Assembly (NCBI GenBank): GCA_964589725.1
Contig: CAZPUJ010000707.1
Span: 1 to 19,648 of the forward strand
Length of the DNA stretch: 19,648 nucleotides
Source: CAYSHJ01 sp964589725
Lineage (GTDB): Bacteria > Planctomycetota > Planctomycetia > Planctomycetales > Planctomycetaceae
Direction of reading: 5' to 3'
Shown: in pieces, positions 1 to 7,958 of the stretch
How positions within the stretch are numbered: the stretch's first letter is position 1
How the letters are laid out: each line of letters opens with the position of its first letter
Notes under the pieces: model-generated
Database searches by the model: none
What the model was told of the DNA's origin: nothing
What the model saw: the letters and a program-made list of their open reading frames with translations, nothing else
Made by a program: the position numbers and the translations under genes

Positions 1-494
1 TCATAGCAATCGACTCCCGGATCCGTCGGCTTTGCCGGCGTTCGCAGGAACACGCCGCTGTTGCCGTCTTTCTCCAACCAGAAGTCGCAGATCAGCTCAA
101 AGTCCGCGAACGGGACGTACGTGACGAGCAGTCCTGGCTCATCTGTATCCGCGGTGATCGTGCCTTCTTCGACGGACCAATTGACAGTGTTGTTCGGCAC
201 CCAACCGAACAACGACACGCCGTCGAACAGTTGAATCCAGCCCTCGGCGAGTTGTTCTTTCGAGAGCAGCGACTTGGTTGGCTGTTTGGGTTGGGAAGCG
301 TTGGTTGCCGGCGTGGCTTCGTTGTGTGCCACCGCATCCTCGGCACCGCTTGAACCCGATGCCTCCGACTCCGTGACCACCGAGTCGCCAGCTTTTTCGT
401 CCTCAAAGTAAACAATCTCCGGCGCTCGCTTCTCTTGAAGGCAACCAGCGATCACTCCGAGCGACATCAAGCAACACCACACACAAACTCGCAT
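1..494 (-). CDS. DUF1080 / 3-keto-disaccharide hydrolase domain lipoprotein (3' end beyond window)
   Basis: The minus frame from ATG 492-494 stays open to the left edge, giving about 164 residues; the C-terminus lies outside the window. The N-terminus has a short hydrophobic stretch ending in a lipobox-like LGVIAGC (Cys18), so the protein is probably a lipoprotein. A low-complexity Ser/Ala/Glu linker covers roughly residues 20-75. The DUF1080 fold then begins: W-I-Q-LFDGVSLFGW near residues 86-97, NWSVEEGTITAD, LLVTYVPFADFEL, DFWLEKDGNSGVFLRTP and DPGVDCYE. These match the start of the beta-sandwich domain of DUF1080 (3-keto-disaccharide hydrolase) proteins, which are abundant in planctomycetes and thought to act on sugars. 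The start is supported by a GAGGAGG ribosome binding site 5 nt upstream. It lies 20 bp after the antitoxin stop in the same direction, so it may be read from the same transcript. The family call is confident; the substrate is not knowable here. Confidence 0.85.
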   Translation of the reverse strand, partial: MRVCVWCCLMSLGVIAGCLQEKRAPEIVYFEDEKAGDSVVTESEASGSSGAEDAVAHNEATPATNASQPKQPTKSLLSKEQLAEGWIQLFDGVSLFGWVPNNTVNWSVEEGTITADTDEPGLLVTYVPFADFELICDFWLEKDGNSGVFLRTPAKPTDPGVDCY

Positions 495-514
495 CTCAGC
501 CTCCTCGCCACTTA

Positions 515-832
515 TCACTTCCTCGAAACCGTTGCCTTCCGGGCCTTCTTTGGCCGACGTCCGTTCGACTTCTTGGCGTACTTAGCGTCGATTCGTTTCC
601 AGAATTCATCGTGCGGAATTCCGCCGGTTTCGTCGATTTGGCGATCAGACACACTCAGAATTTCCATCAGCCGTTTGTTGTCGGCCATCAGCAGCCGTTC
701 GACATCGGCTTCCGTTTGGACGGGTATAAGGACTGCCTTGTACCGTCCTTTGTGTTTGACGACGACGGGCTCGCGCTGGTTCAAGTAGCTCGTAAGCTGC
801 GAACGAATTGCAGTGGTCGTTGCGGTTTTCAT
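515..832 (-). CDS. Type II antitoxin, Phd/YefM-like
   Basis: This is a 105-residue protein. The N-terminal part (MKTATTTAIRSQLTSYLNQ, then EPVVVKHKGRYKAVLIPVQ and ADVERLL) has the pattern of a Phd/YefM-type antitoxin: a small alpha/beta DNA-binding domain that recognises an operator and carries a toxin-neutralising helix. The C-terminus (about residues 85-105) is very basic (KKSNGRRPKKARK), which is unusual because antitoxin tails that wrap the toxin are generally acidic or mixed. ATG 830-832 was chosen because it overlaps the toxin stop as ATGA and has a GAGGAG site 8 nt upstream inside the toxin gene. A longer open frame extends upstream to 967, but that part is antisense-quality sequence inside the toxin gene. 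Antitoxins of this class usually repress their own operon. Confidence 0.75.
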   Translation of the reverse strand: MKTATTTAIRSQLTSYLNQREPVVVKHKGRYKAVLIPVQTEADVERLLMADNKRLMEILSVSDRQIDETGGIPHDEFWKRIDAKYAKKSNGRRPKKARKATVSRK

Positions 833-1146
833 AACTCGATCTCCTCGTCGGCGACCCGAATGCGGTCTCGATCCTTGATCCCGATCGCCAAGATACGCAC
901 GCGGTGTGATTCTTCGACACGGTACAAAACTCGGAACCGGTTGTCTGGTCCGAATCGAATTTCCCATTCGGCACCGAACGCGGCCGGCCGCCGCAGTGGC
1001 TTTCGATTTCGCGTCACGACCTCGGGTCGGTGGGTCAGTTGTTGCTGAATTGCATTGCGAATCAAGGAATGATGTTTCCGTTCGATGGCGGCCAAGTGAT
1101 CATCGATTTGCGCCGCGTAGACGATATCGAAAGTCTGGGACGGCAC
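829..1146 (-). CDS. Type II toxin, RelE/ParE superfamily
   Basis: This is a 105-residue protein starting with GTG at 1144-1146, with GGAG 6 nt upstream. The sequence fits the RelE/ParE fold: an N-terminal helical part (MPSQTFDIVYAAQIDDHLAAIERKHH, residues 1-26), then a beta-rich core with LRRPAAFGAEWEIRFG, RFRVLYRVEE and VRILAIGIKDRDRIRV. RelE members are ribosome-dependent mRNA endonucleases and ParE members poison gyrase; the sequence alone does not separate the two. The toxin gene precedes the antitoxin gene and overlaps it by 4 bp, the reverse of the commonest type II order and as seen in higBA modules. It begins 19 bp after the end of the copper ATPase gene, so it may be co-transcribed with it, though a promoter within the ATPase 3' end cannot be excluded. 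Confidence 0.75.
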   Translation of the reverse strand: MPSQTFDIVYAAQIDDHLAAIERKHHSLIRNAIQQQLTHRPEVVTRNRKPLRRPAAFGAEWEIRFGPDNRFRVLYRVEESHRVRILAIGIKDRDRIRVADEEIEL

Positions 1147-1165
1147 TCGAATCTCCGATTCGGAT

Positions 1166-3601
1166 TCAACGTGACGACAAATCGCTTGGCCAAAACCTCC
1201 GCAGCCGCAGGCTATTCGTCACCACTAGAACGCTGCTGGCGGACATGGCGGCGGCGGCGAAACCGGGGGGCAGCATGATCGGCCCAAACGCGGAAAGCAA
1301 TCCGGCGGCGATTGGGATCGAGATCACGTTGTACGCGAACGCGAACGCGAGGTTCTGACGGATAATTGTCAGCGTGCGACGAGCCAGTTCGATCGCGTGC
1401 GGCACCGCGCGAGGATCGCTGCCGACCAGCGTTACGTCGGCCGCTTCGATGGCGATGTCGGAACCGGCTCCGATCGCGAAGCCGACATCGGCAGCCGCCA
1501 GCGCAGGTGCGTCGTTCACGCCATCGCCGATCATGGCCACAACAGCTCCGCAAGATCGCAGATCACCCACAATTCGAGTTTTGTCCTGCGGAAGCAACTC
1601 GGCATCGACGTGATCGATGCCAACCTCGCGAGCGACCGCGTTCACACAAGCCGCTCGATCACCGCTGACCAAGTGCGATGAAATTCCCAAGCGATGCAAG
1701 GCGACGACAGCGGTTGCGGCGGTTGGCTTGATTTGGTCTCGCGCGGCGAGGATCCCCAGCAGGCGACCGTCGCGCGACACATACAAAGCTGTCTGGCCAC
1801 GACTTGCCCATTCATCGACTTCTTGTCGTGCAGGCGGCTCACCAGCATGGTGTTGCGCGAACCGCGGTTCACACAGGCGAGCCGCCTGTGCCACGGAGAC
1901 ATCGTCGATCCAACGCCGATTACCGAGCCGAATCGTTCCCGCGTACGTGCGCGCTTCGATGCCCAGGCCGGGTTCTGCGTGCGACTCAATCACTTCGGCA
2001 GGATCAACGGTCAGTTTCTCTGCTTGCGCGCGAGACATTACTGCTTGAGCCAACGGGTGCGTCGATGTCTGCGCCGCGACGGCTGCGATTCGCAAGAGTT
2101 CCCGCATCGCGCGCTCCGACCCCATGTCGCTGAACAATCGAACCTCGACAATCTCAGGATGACCGCTGGTCAGCGTTCCGGTCTTGTCGAACATTGCAAG
2201 TGTGATCGCGGCGGCTCGTTCGAGAGCAGCTCCGTCTTTGAACAGCACGCCGAGCTCGGCGCTTCGTCCCATCGCGACCATGACGGCCGTCGGCGTTGCC
2301 AAACCCAGAGCACACGGGCACGCGACAACCAACACGCTGACGGCGTGCGAGATCGCCGTGTGCAAGTCCGTTCGTTGCCACCACACGCCCAACGTGATCG
2401 CCGCGATAACGAGCGCGATCGGCACGAACACGCCGCTGACGCGATCGGCCAGCCGAGCGATCGGGGCTTTGGAACCTTGAGCATCTCGTACCAGCGCCGC
2501 GATCTGCCGCAAAGCCATTTCATCGCCGACGTGCTCTGCGCGAAAACGAAAGCTCCCCGACTGATTCAGCGTTCCACCCAGCACTCGGTCTCCCGGCTGC
2601 TTCCGTACCGGCAACGGTTCACCCGTGAAACTGCTTTCGTCGACTTCGGTAACGCCGACGATGACCTCACCGTCAACCGGCACACGCTCGCCGGCGCGAA
2701 CCAGCAGCACATCGCCCCTAACGACCTGATCGATCGGCAGCTCGACCTCTTGTTCTATCGCCACAATGGCGAGCGGGGGCTGTGAGGCCCCTGATGCGTC
2801 AGAGTCCATCAACGCATCGCCAGAAAATGACGCATCAGAGGGCTGACGCCCCCCGCTCGCCATGGCAGGTGTCCGCAGCACGTGCGCGGTCGGTGCTTGC
2901 AAGTCGAGCAATCGCTCGATCGCGTCCGATGCCTTGCGCCGCGCGCGGGTTTCGAGCCGGCGGCCGATCCACACGAAGAACACGATCAAGACCGAGGCCA
3001 TGAATTCCGAACCGCACACAGCCGCGCTGGCATCCGCCGACGCGTGATTCCAATGCCGGACCGTGTCGGCCAGCGACCACGTCCCTGCTCCGAAGGCCGC
3101 ACCGGCTCCGATCGCGACGAGCACATCCATGTCGAGCCGTCCGTGCCACAGGGCCTTTGCGGCTCGCAGGAAGAAATCTTGTCCCGCGACGCACAACACG
3201 ATCGCCGTGAGCGCGAACATCAGCGTCGCTCGCATCAGAAACTCGCCACCAACGAATGACAACGCGATGACAAATCCCACGCAGACAATCAACAGCAAGG
3301 CTGTTCGCAAGTCGCGCGCAGACTCGGCATGATCGCCAGGCTCATGTTGTCGTTCCGCCGCTGAACCGGAAAGCGGTGTCGCTTTGTAGCCAAGTGGCTC
3401 GAGCGTACGTGCCACATCGGGCGAGCCCCCAACTTCGTGCTCGATCCGCGCTGTGTTCGTCGCCAAGTTGACCGAGACAGCGCGTACACCGGGAGACTTT
3501 CGCAACGCAGCTTCGAGTCGCGCGACACAACTGGCGCAGTGCATGCCGTCGATGCGAAAGTGGGTGGTTGTGATTCGCGGTGTTGTGGAAATCGGTGACA
3601 T
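1166..3601 (-). CDS. copA: Cu(I)-translocating P-type ATPase (P1B-1)
   Basis: This 811-residue inner-membrane pump is predicted to export Cu(I) from the cytosol using ATP. In order it shows an N-terminal heavy-metal-associated domain with GMHCASC (Cys22/Cys25), membrane segments from about residue 100, an actuator domain with TGEP (about 326-329), the membrane CPC site in VACPCALGLATP (about 427-438), the phosphorylation site DKTGTLTSG (Asp472), a THPLA metal-ATPase motif, and the hinge MIGDGVNDAPALAAADVG. The last two helices carry AYN and MSASSVLVVTNSLRLRR, the Asn and Met-Ser-Ser positions typical of Cu(I) pumps. I prefer ATG 3599-3601 because AGGTG lies 5 nt upstream; an in-frame ATG at 3616 would add five residues but sits against a palindrome. 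Odd feature: about 33 extra residues (247-279) between AHVLR and AIEQEVELP are encoded by a palindromic repeat. A toxin-antitoxin pair and a lipoprotein gene follow in the same direction. Confidence 0.93.
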   Translation of the reverse strand: MSPISTTPRITTTHFRIDGMHCASCVARLEAALRKSPGVRAVSVNLATNTARIEHEVGGSPDVARTLEPLGYKATPLSGSAAERQHEPGDHAESARDLRTALLLIVCVGFVIALSFVGGEFLMRATLMFALTAIVLCVAGQDFFLRAAKALWHGRLDMDVLVAIGAGAAFGAGTWSLADTVRHWNHASADASAAVCGSEFMASVLIVFFVWIGRRLETRARRKASDAIERLLDLQAPTAHVLRTPAMASGGRQPSDASFSGDALMDSDASGASQPPLAIVAIEQEVELPIDQVVRGDVLLVRAGERVPVDGEVIVGVTEVDESSFTGEPLPVRKQPGDRVLGGTLNQSGSFRFRAEHVGDEMALRQIAALVRDAQGSKAPIARLADRVSGVFVPIALVIAAITLGVWWQRTDLHTAISHAVSVLVVACPCALGLATPTAVMVAMGRSAELGVLFKDGAALERAAAITLAMFDKTGTLTSGHPEIVEVRLFSDMGSERAMRELLRIAAVAAQTSTHPLAQAVMSRAQAEKLTVDPAEVIESHAEPGLGIEARTYAGTIRLGNRRWIDDVSVAQAARLCEPRFAQHHAGEPPARQEVDEWASRGQTALYVSRDGRLLGILAARDQIKPTAATAVVALHRLGISSHLVSGDRAACVNAVAREVGIDHVDAELLPQDKTRIVGDLRSCGAVVAMIGDGVNDAPALAAADVGFAIGAGSDIAIEAADVTLVGSDPRAVPHAIELARRTLTIIRQNLAFAFAYNVISIPIAAGLLSAFGPIMLPPGFAAAAMSASSVLVVTNSLRLRRFWPSDLSSR
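2766..2863. repeat. Long imperfect palindrome inserted inside copA
   Basis: Two 35-bp arms, 2766-2800 and 2829-2863, are imperfect inverted repeats of each other around a 28-bp loop. Both arms read outward-in as ATGGCGAGCGGGGG... and end ...CTGATGCGTC, differing by a small indel and a few substitutions near the middle. The element lies wholly inside the ATPase reading frame and adds a Gly/Ser/Asp/Ala-rich segment (MASGGRQPSDAS ... DASGASQPPLA) at the start of the actuator domain. I recognise this as a repetitive palindrome type that I believe is dispersed in planctomycete genomes; copy number cannot be judged from this window. Confidence 0.8.
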
Positions 3602-3617
3602 GACAGCACCTAGCATG

Positions 3618-3642
3618 CGTTCCCACGCGGAGCGTGGGAACG
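3618..3642. repeat. Perfect palindrome, REP-like
   Basis: CGTTCCCACG and CGTGGGAACG form perfect 10-bp arms around CGGAG. It lies immediately upstream of the copA start, so it would form a hairpin at the 5' end of any copA transcript that begins upstream of it. A second copy of the same element lies at 3726-3750. Confidence 0.8.
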
Positions 3643-3650
3643 TGCGTTTC

Positions 3651-3717
3651 GACGCTCTGCGTCGCGGACGGTCGTGCTGATTCTGAGTGAAAGATCGCCG
3701 ACACGACGCAGAGCGTC
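3651..3717. repeat. 14-bp perfect inverted repeat pair
   Basis: GACGCTCTGCGTCG (3651-3664) and its exact reverse complement CGACGCAGAGCGTC (3704-3717) flank a 39-bp spacer. The pair sits between the two copies of the CGTTCCCACG palindrome, so the gap between the copA start and the next gene is built largely of nested inverted repeats. Confidence 0.75.
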
Positions 3718-3725
3718 AAAGGATG

Positions 3726-3750
3726 CGTTGCCACGCGGAGCGTGGGAACG
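3726..3750. repeat. Second copy of the 3618-3642 palindrome
   Basis: CGTTGCCACG / CGGAG / CGTGGGAACG differs from the first copy by one base in the left arm, giving one mismatch in the stem. The two copies are in the same orientation with 83 bp between them. Confidence 0.8.
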
Positions 3751-3760
3751 AGAAGTCCAG

Positions 3761-3784
3761 AGCCGCTCTCGGCGAGAGCGGGCT
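3761..3784. repeat. Palindrome at the 3' end of the large ORF; possible terminator
   Basis: AGCCGCTCTCG and CGAGAGCGGGCT form a near-perfect hairpin (core arms GCTCTCG/CGAGAGC). It overlaps the TAG stop codon (3783-3785, minus strand) of the 1391-residue protein gene. It resembles a dispersed REP-type element. No T-tract follows on the minus strand, so a role as an intrinsic terminator is only a guess. Confidence 0.6.
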
Positions 3785-6700
3785 ACGTTGGCTCTTGGGG
3801 TGGCTTGCGTTTCGAGGTTCGCTTTCGCGGAGCGAGTTGCTGCCAGGAGTCGAGCTGTTTCTTGAGGTCGTCCAGTGCGAGTAACCGCGGCGGGACGTTG
3901 AACTCGGCTTCGCCAGAGAAGTTGGAGGTGATCGGCAGATTGAGACGCAGAACTTCTTTCTCCAGATTCTGCATCCAAGCGGGAAGGTCGATGCCGGAGC
4001 CAATGCTGTCGGCCAGGTAGGCGTCGATTTCGCGGCGCAGGTGTTCAAATGCCGGCGACTCGATCCGCTGAGCTTTGGCATCGGCGACAACTTGCGGCAG
4101 CCAGGACATCATGCGATTCACGGCCAGCGGTTTGGTGAAGTGTTCATTCAAACGGTCGCTGATCGCCGGCAGACGCATGCCGTACTTGCGCTCGATGACC
4201 TGCAAGCGGCGTAGATGTGCGGCGGCTGTCTCGTGCGAACGATCTTCGAAACTCCGTTCCCACGCGGCGACGGCTTCCGGTTGGTTCCATTGGCAGAGCA
4301 CTTGATGCGCCAAGTTCACCGGCGTGAAATTCCAGGCGTCGCGATCGTAGTCCGCCTCGACCCGCAAGAAGTCGAGCAGATAGAAAAACTTCTCGCCGTA
4401 ATCCGACTGCGTGGTCGTCGTGTTGTATTCCAGAAAGCGGTCGAACTTGTCGACGACCGTCGAGTAGATCTGTTCCAGCGTACTGACGACGTGATCCGTC
4501 TCGAGGATTCCCGATTCCAAGTCGTTCAGCAGCGGAATCGGGTGCAGCGGGTCCGCCGACTCGGACAGAAAGTTCAAAAACCAAGGAATGCCGTTGTGCA
4601 GGATGGCTCGCACGTTGCCCAGCGTGAGCATCTTCGCGTGGAACAATTCCGCACCGTACTTGGTGATGAATTGCCGCACGTCGTTCCAGATCGTCTCGCG
4701 TTTCATTCCCTCGACCGCCGAGAGTCGCATCGTTTGGCTGTGGCTGACCCATTCCTCGATGAACGGCTTGAGCAGACTGTGTAGCAGTTCGACCAGCCGA
4801 TCGTGCTCGAAGTTTTCCTCTTGCCGCTGCGCGGCGGAACGACAGAGCGCCTCGACCGTCGAGCGGACAGCCGTGCGGAACAGGCGGTCGAATTCGGTCA
4901 CCGCCATCTCGGCCGGGCGCGAGGCTTTCTCCATGCGGTGAGCCGTTCGCAGCAGATGCCAGGTTTCTTTGAGCAGTCCCAATCGCGGAAGTTGCGTTAA
5001 CAAGAAACGAAGATCGGATTGCAGCAACCGCGCCGCGAGCACTTGCTTGGGGTGACCGCCGACATCCAGCGGCACATACAAGAGTGGCTTGCGAGCCAGC
5101 ATGGTGAGCAGACCCGGCAGCGACTTACGAACCTCGTCCACGTTGCCGCGCAACACGCTGCGATAAAGTGCCGTCATGTGCAAATCTTCCGAGGCGGCTC
5201 GCGACGACTTGCGACTGGCGGTTGCCGGCAAGAAGCAACTCAAGCCGCGCTCCGCGATGCGGCACGAAAGCTGTGCGGCGATCACCGTCTGCACCAAGTA
5301 CAACTTCGTTTGCAGTTGCAGGTCGTACTCGACATTCGAGTCGTGTTCGCCTGACGGTGTCGCGATCTCATAAGACCACAACGCACCCATCAGTTTGCGC
5401 AGACCGATTTGCATCTCTCCCAGATGTTTCAGCCAACCGGAGATGATCGCCTGCGGATCTTCGATCTCCGGGCGACGGGCTTCCTTTGGATCTCGTTCCA
5501 ATCCGGCGGGTGCGTTCCGCATCAGGTCGCTGACGGTCATCTGCCACAACTGAGCCAGCGTCACGATGAACTTAAGACGCGGTTCAAGCGTGCGGCTCAC
5601 GAATTCCAACTCGGTCGGATTCGACGAGCCGCCCTGGTCCAAGACCTCACCCGTGAAGCCGTCATCGGCGCTGTCGCGAAAGACAACATTCTCGTACGCG
5701 CTGCGGTACAACGAGTCCTCGGAGTCATCTTCCGTATCTTCACCGAGCAGTTCCGAATCGCCAGCATCCGGGTTGTCACTCTGGTCGAGCAAGTCCTCAT
5801 CCTCGGAGACGTTGGAGTCGCGCGCACTGTGACCACGTTTTTTCGGAGCGGTGTCGCTGATTTCGTTGAGACTGGGAGCAGTCCAAAACTCACCCGCATT
5901 GACTTCCAGGTACGCGAAGAAGCGACAAATCAGCGGCCAGCGGTCGGGGGTCGAACCATCGCTAGGCGGAGTACTGACACGCATCATCCATTCACTCAGC
6001 AACGCCGGCAGCGAGTACGCGCCAGACTCGATACCGACGTCTTCGTTGAGGCTCAACCACTGCATCAGCAGCGCCATGGCCGCGACAAAGTCTTTCTTTT
6101 CGAGCAGCGCCTTGACGACCAATGCGTACGACTTGGCCGTCGTGAAGCGATCAATGTGTCGCCTCCAAAACGAGACGTCGCCAGCCGCTTCGCCAGCCGC
6201 ACGCCATTCGGCCAAGACGTCGGCCACGTGCGTCGCGGATTCCCAACTCTCGCGGCCAGCCACGCGCGGCATGTCCTCGACGGTCGTGGTCGCGAACTGA
6301 TCCCAATACTCCGCGAAGGTGTGGAAGCATTCGGACAGCCGGCGCGTCAGCTCAGGGTCGCCTTGCGCGGCCGATTCGCTCAATGCTCGCGAATAAACGC
6401 CGAAGTACTGTTCGACAATCTGCAGCAGCTCATCCAACCGCTGATCTGGAATGGCATCTTCGCGCGACGAAAAGAGCGGGAATTGTCCCTGAAAACCCAA
6501 GATGTTCCACGGGTCGGGCAATGCGCCGCACTCGATACCGCGACGAAAGTTGTCCTCGATCTCCGCGATCAACTGCACCGCCGGAATGAGCTGAGCGTGG
6601 CTGAGATGCCGATGCGCCGCTGTGATGCGCCAGTGAATCTCACTGGCGATGCGAGCCGAGGCCGACGGGATCACTGTCGCTTGCGCGCGAGCCGCCTCCG

Positions 6701-7958
6701 GCTGACCGAGCTGCGCGTAAAACTGAGCGAGATGCCGATACTGAATTTGTCGCGATCCGTAATTCGCCAGATACAGGTTGAGCGCCTGTCGGACGTGGCC
6801 GAACGGCTGCTGCGTTTTCTTGGCGGCCTGAGCCAAGCGTTGAGCCCGCGGGCCGGTCGCGTCTTGCAACAGTCGTTCGTAGAATGCGTCTCGCTGTCGA
6901 GCGACCTTTGGCAACAACGACGTCAACGTCACCGCCGAGTCGTGAGTGTCCGGTCCCGAGCCGCTGATCGCCGACGCCATCAGGATCGTGCCGCACAACA
7001 CGGCGGCGGCGTCATACAACGATTCCTCACGCGGCTGTTGCGTCTGTTCACCGATCCAGTGCAACAGAGAGTCGAGGATGATCTTCCGCACGACGAAACG
7101 GCGGAAGTTTCCTTTCGTGTCGATCAGGTGCGGATCCCATTCCCCGAACATATAGTTCGTGCGTTTGTAAACCGGATGATTGTGATCGTGAGCTCGTACG
7201 TCACAGGCGATTTCGTCCACCCGATCGAAGTCGAAGTAGGCCGCTTGCAAAATGTTCACCGGCGTCGTCTGCAAGAACTCAATCGTCCGCGCGAACAGTT
7301 CTTGATACGGCCCTTGTCCAGCGCCGACGCCCCTCAAATACACCGGAATGGGGCGAAACCGCTCGTGCGGGTACGGCTCCATTTTTTGATTGTTCTCAAG
7401 CACCGCGACCGGCCGAAAGCCGAGAAAGTCATTCAGGCTATCGAGTGCTCCGCGCGTGATCCGATCCGTCTCGTCCCACGGCGGGCCTTGAGCCAACACG
7501 GCCTCGAACAGTCTCGCGAGAAACAACGGCTGCTGAAAGTCGGTGTCGCTCAAATGAAACAGCAAGTCCGCGTGATGTTTTCGATAGGTGGGCCACAGTT
7601 CTTTAAACGTTAGTTGCAGAACGGCGCTGGCTTGGGACGAATCACGAAACACCGGCGAACTGACTTCCAACTCTTGCAGCCGCCCCAGCAGTTCGGCATG
7701 CAGCCGCTCCCAAGGTTCCGCTGTCTCGCAGTCAGGATGGCAACAATTGAGCCGGTCCTGAAACTTCGAGTCTGGTTTGCCGCCCGAGAAATTCAGGTAG
7801 CCCAAGATCTCTTGCAACGCGGCCGCGCGCGATCCGTTCGAGCCGCCCGCGTTCGTCGTGAGCGGCTGTTGCTGGGAGCGTTCCGACGTCGACTCCCGAG
7901 GCGGAGGCGATGGTCGATCTCCCGACGTCGTCTTTCCGGTTCGCTGACTGCCGGACAT
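3783..7958 (-). CDS. Large uncharacterised protein, 1391 residues
   Basis: One uninterrupted frame starts at ATG 7956-7958 and stops at TAG 3783-3785. I do not recognise the family. There is no signal peptide or convincing membrane segment, so it is probably cytoplasmic. Residues 1-45 are a low-complexity Ser/Thr/Gln/Pro-rich tail. Much of the rest looks alpha-helical, with TPR-like or HEAT-like stretches, for example HLAQFYAQLGQPEAARAQA (near 410) and LEKKDFVAAMALLMQWL (near 625). A strongly acidic linker (Asp/Glu/Ser) covers about residues 705-755, dividing the protein into two helical halves. The C-terminus is basic (PRKRTSKRKPP). No catalytic motif is evident. A scaffold or adaptor role is a guess from shape only. 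The gene is divergent from larB, with 296 bp between them, and no clear ribosome binding site precedes the ATG (nearest GGGA about 11 nt away). The length of the frame and its ordinary amino-acid composition make it a confident real gene. Confidence 0.85.
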   Translation of the reverse strand: MSGSQRTGKTTSGDRPSPPPRESTSERSQQQPLTTNAGGSNGSRAAALQEILGYLNFSGGKPDSKFQDRLNCCHPDCETAEPWERLHAELLGRLQELEVSSPVFRDSSQASAVLQLTFKELWPTYRKHHADLLFHLSDTDFQQPLFLARLFEAVLAQGPPWDETDRITRGALDSLNDFLGFRPVAVLENNQKMEPYPHERFRPIPVYLRGVGAGQGPYQELFARTIEFLQTTPVNILQAAYFDFDRVDEIACDVRAHDHNHPVYKRTNYMFGEWDPHLIDTKGNFRRFVVRKIILDSLLHWIGEQTQQPREESLYDAAAVLCGTILMASAISGSGPDTHDSAVTLTSLLPKVARQRDAFYERLLQDATGPRAQRLAQAAKKTQQPFGHVRQALNLYLANYGSRQIQYRHLAQFYAQLGQPEAARAQATVIPSASARIASEIHWRITAAHRHLSHAQLIPAVQLIAEIEDNFRRGIECGALPDPWNILGFQGQFPLFSSREDAIPDQRLDELLQIVEQYFGVYSRALSESAAQGDPELTRRLSECFHTFAEYWDQFATTTVEDMPRVAGRESWESATHVADVLAEWRAAGEAAGDVSFWRRHIDRFTTAKSYALVVKALLEKKDFVAAMALLMQWLSLNEDVGIESGAYSLPALLSEWMMRVSTPPSDGSTPDRWPLICRFFAYLEVNAGEFWTAPSLNEISDTAPKKRGHSARDSNVSEDEDLLDQSDNPDAGDSELLGEDTEDDSEDSLYRSAYENVVFRDSADDGFTGEVLDQGGSSNPTELEFVSRTLEPRLKFIVTLAQLWQMTVSDLMRNAPAGLERDPKEARRPEIEDPQAIISGWLKHLGEMQIGLRKLMGALWSYEIATPSGEHDSNVEYDLQLQTKLYLVQTVIAAQLSCRIAERGLSCFLPATASRKSSRAASEDLHMTALYRSVLRGNVDEVRKSLPGLLTMLARKPLLYVPLDVGGHPKQVLAARLLQSDLRFLLTQLPRLGLLKETWHLLRTAHRMEKASRPAEMAVTEFDRLFRTAVRSTVEALCRSAAQRQEENFEHDRLVELLHSLLKPFIEEWVSHSQTMRLSAVEGMKRETIWNDVRQFITKYGAELFHAKMLTLGNVRAILHNGIPWFLNFLSESADPLHPIPLLNDLESGILETDHVVSTLEQIYSTVVDKFDRFLEYNTTTTQSDYGEKFFYLLDFLRVEADYDRDAWNFTPVNLAHQVLCQWNQPEAVAAWERSFEDRSHETAAAHLRRLQVIERKYGMRLPAISDRLNEHFTKPLAVNRMMSWLPQVVADAKAQRIESPAFEHLRREIDAYLADSIGSGIDLPAWMQNLEKEVLRLNLPITSNFSGEAEFNVPPRLLALDDLKKQLDSWQQLAPRKRTSKRKPPQEPT

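Noticed and set aside
92..415. 107-codon minus-strand frame at the left edge
   Set aside because: It is out of frame with the DUF1080 lipoprotein, which has a lipobox, a strong ribosome binding site and recognisable domain motifs. The product here is Arg/Ser-rich.
1694..2785. 363-codon plus-strand frame opposite copA
   Set aside because: It is antisense to a clearly identified ATPase with all its motifs, and its translation is Arg/His/Gln-rich without domain signals.
5409..7613. 734-codon open frame on the plus strand opposite the large unknown gene
   Set aside because: Its product is Arg/Gln/His-rich with no family resemblance, and it lies wholly antisense to a longer frame of ordinary composition. 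Long antisense frames are expected in GC-rich DNA.
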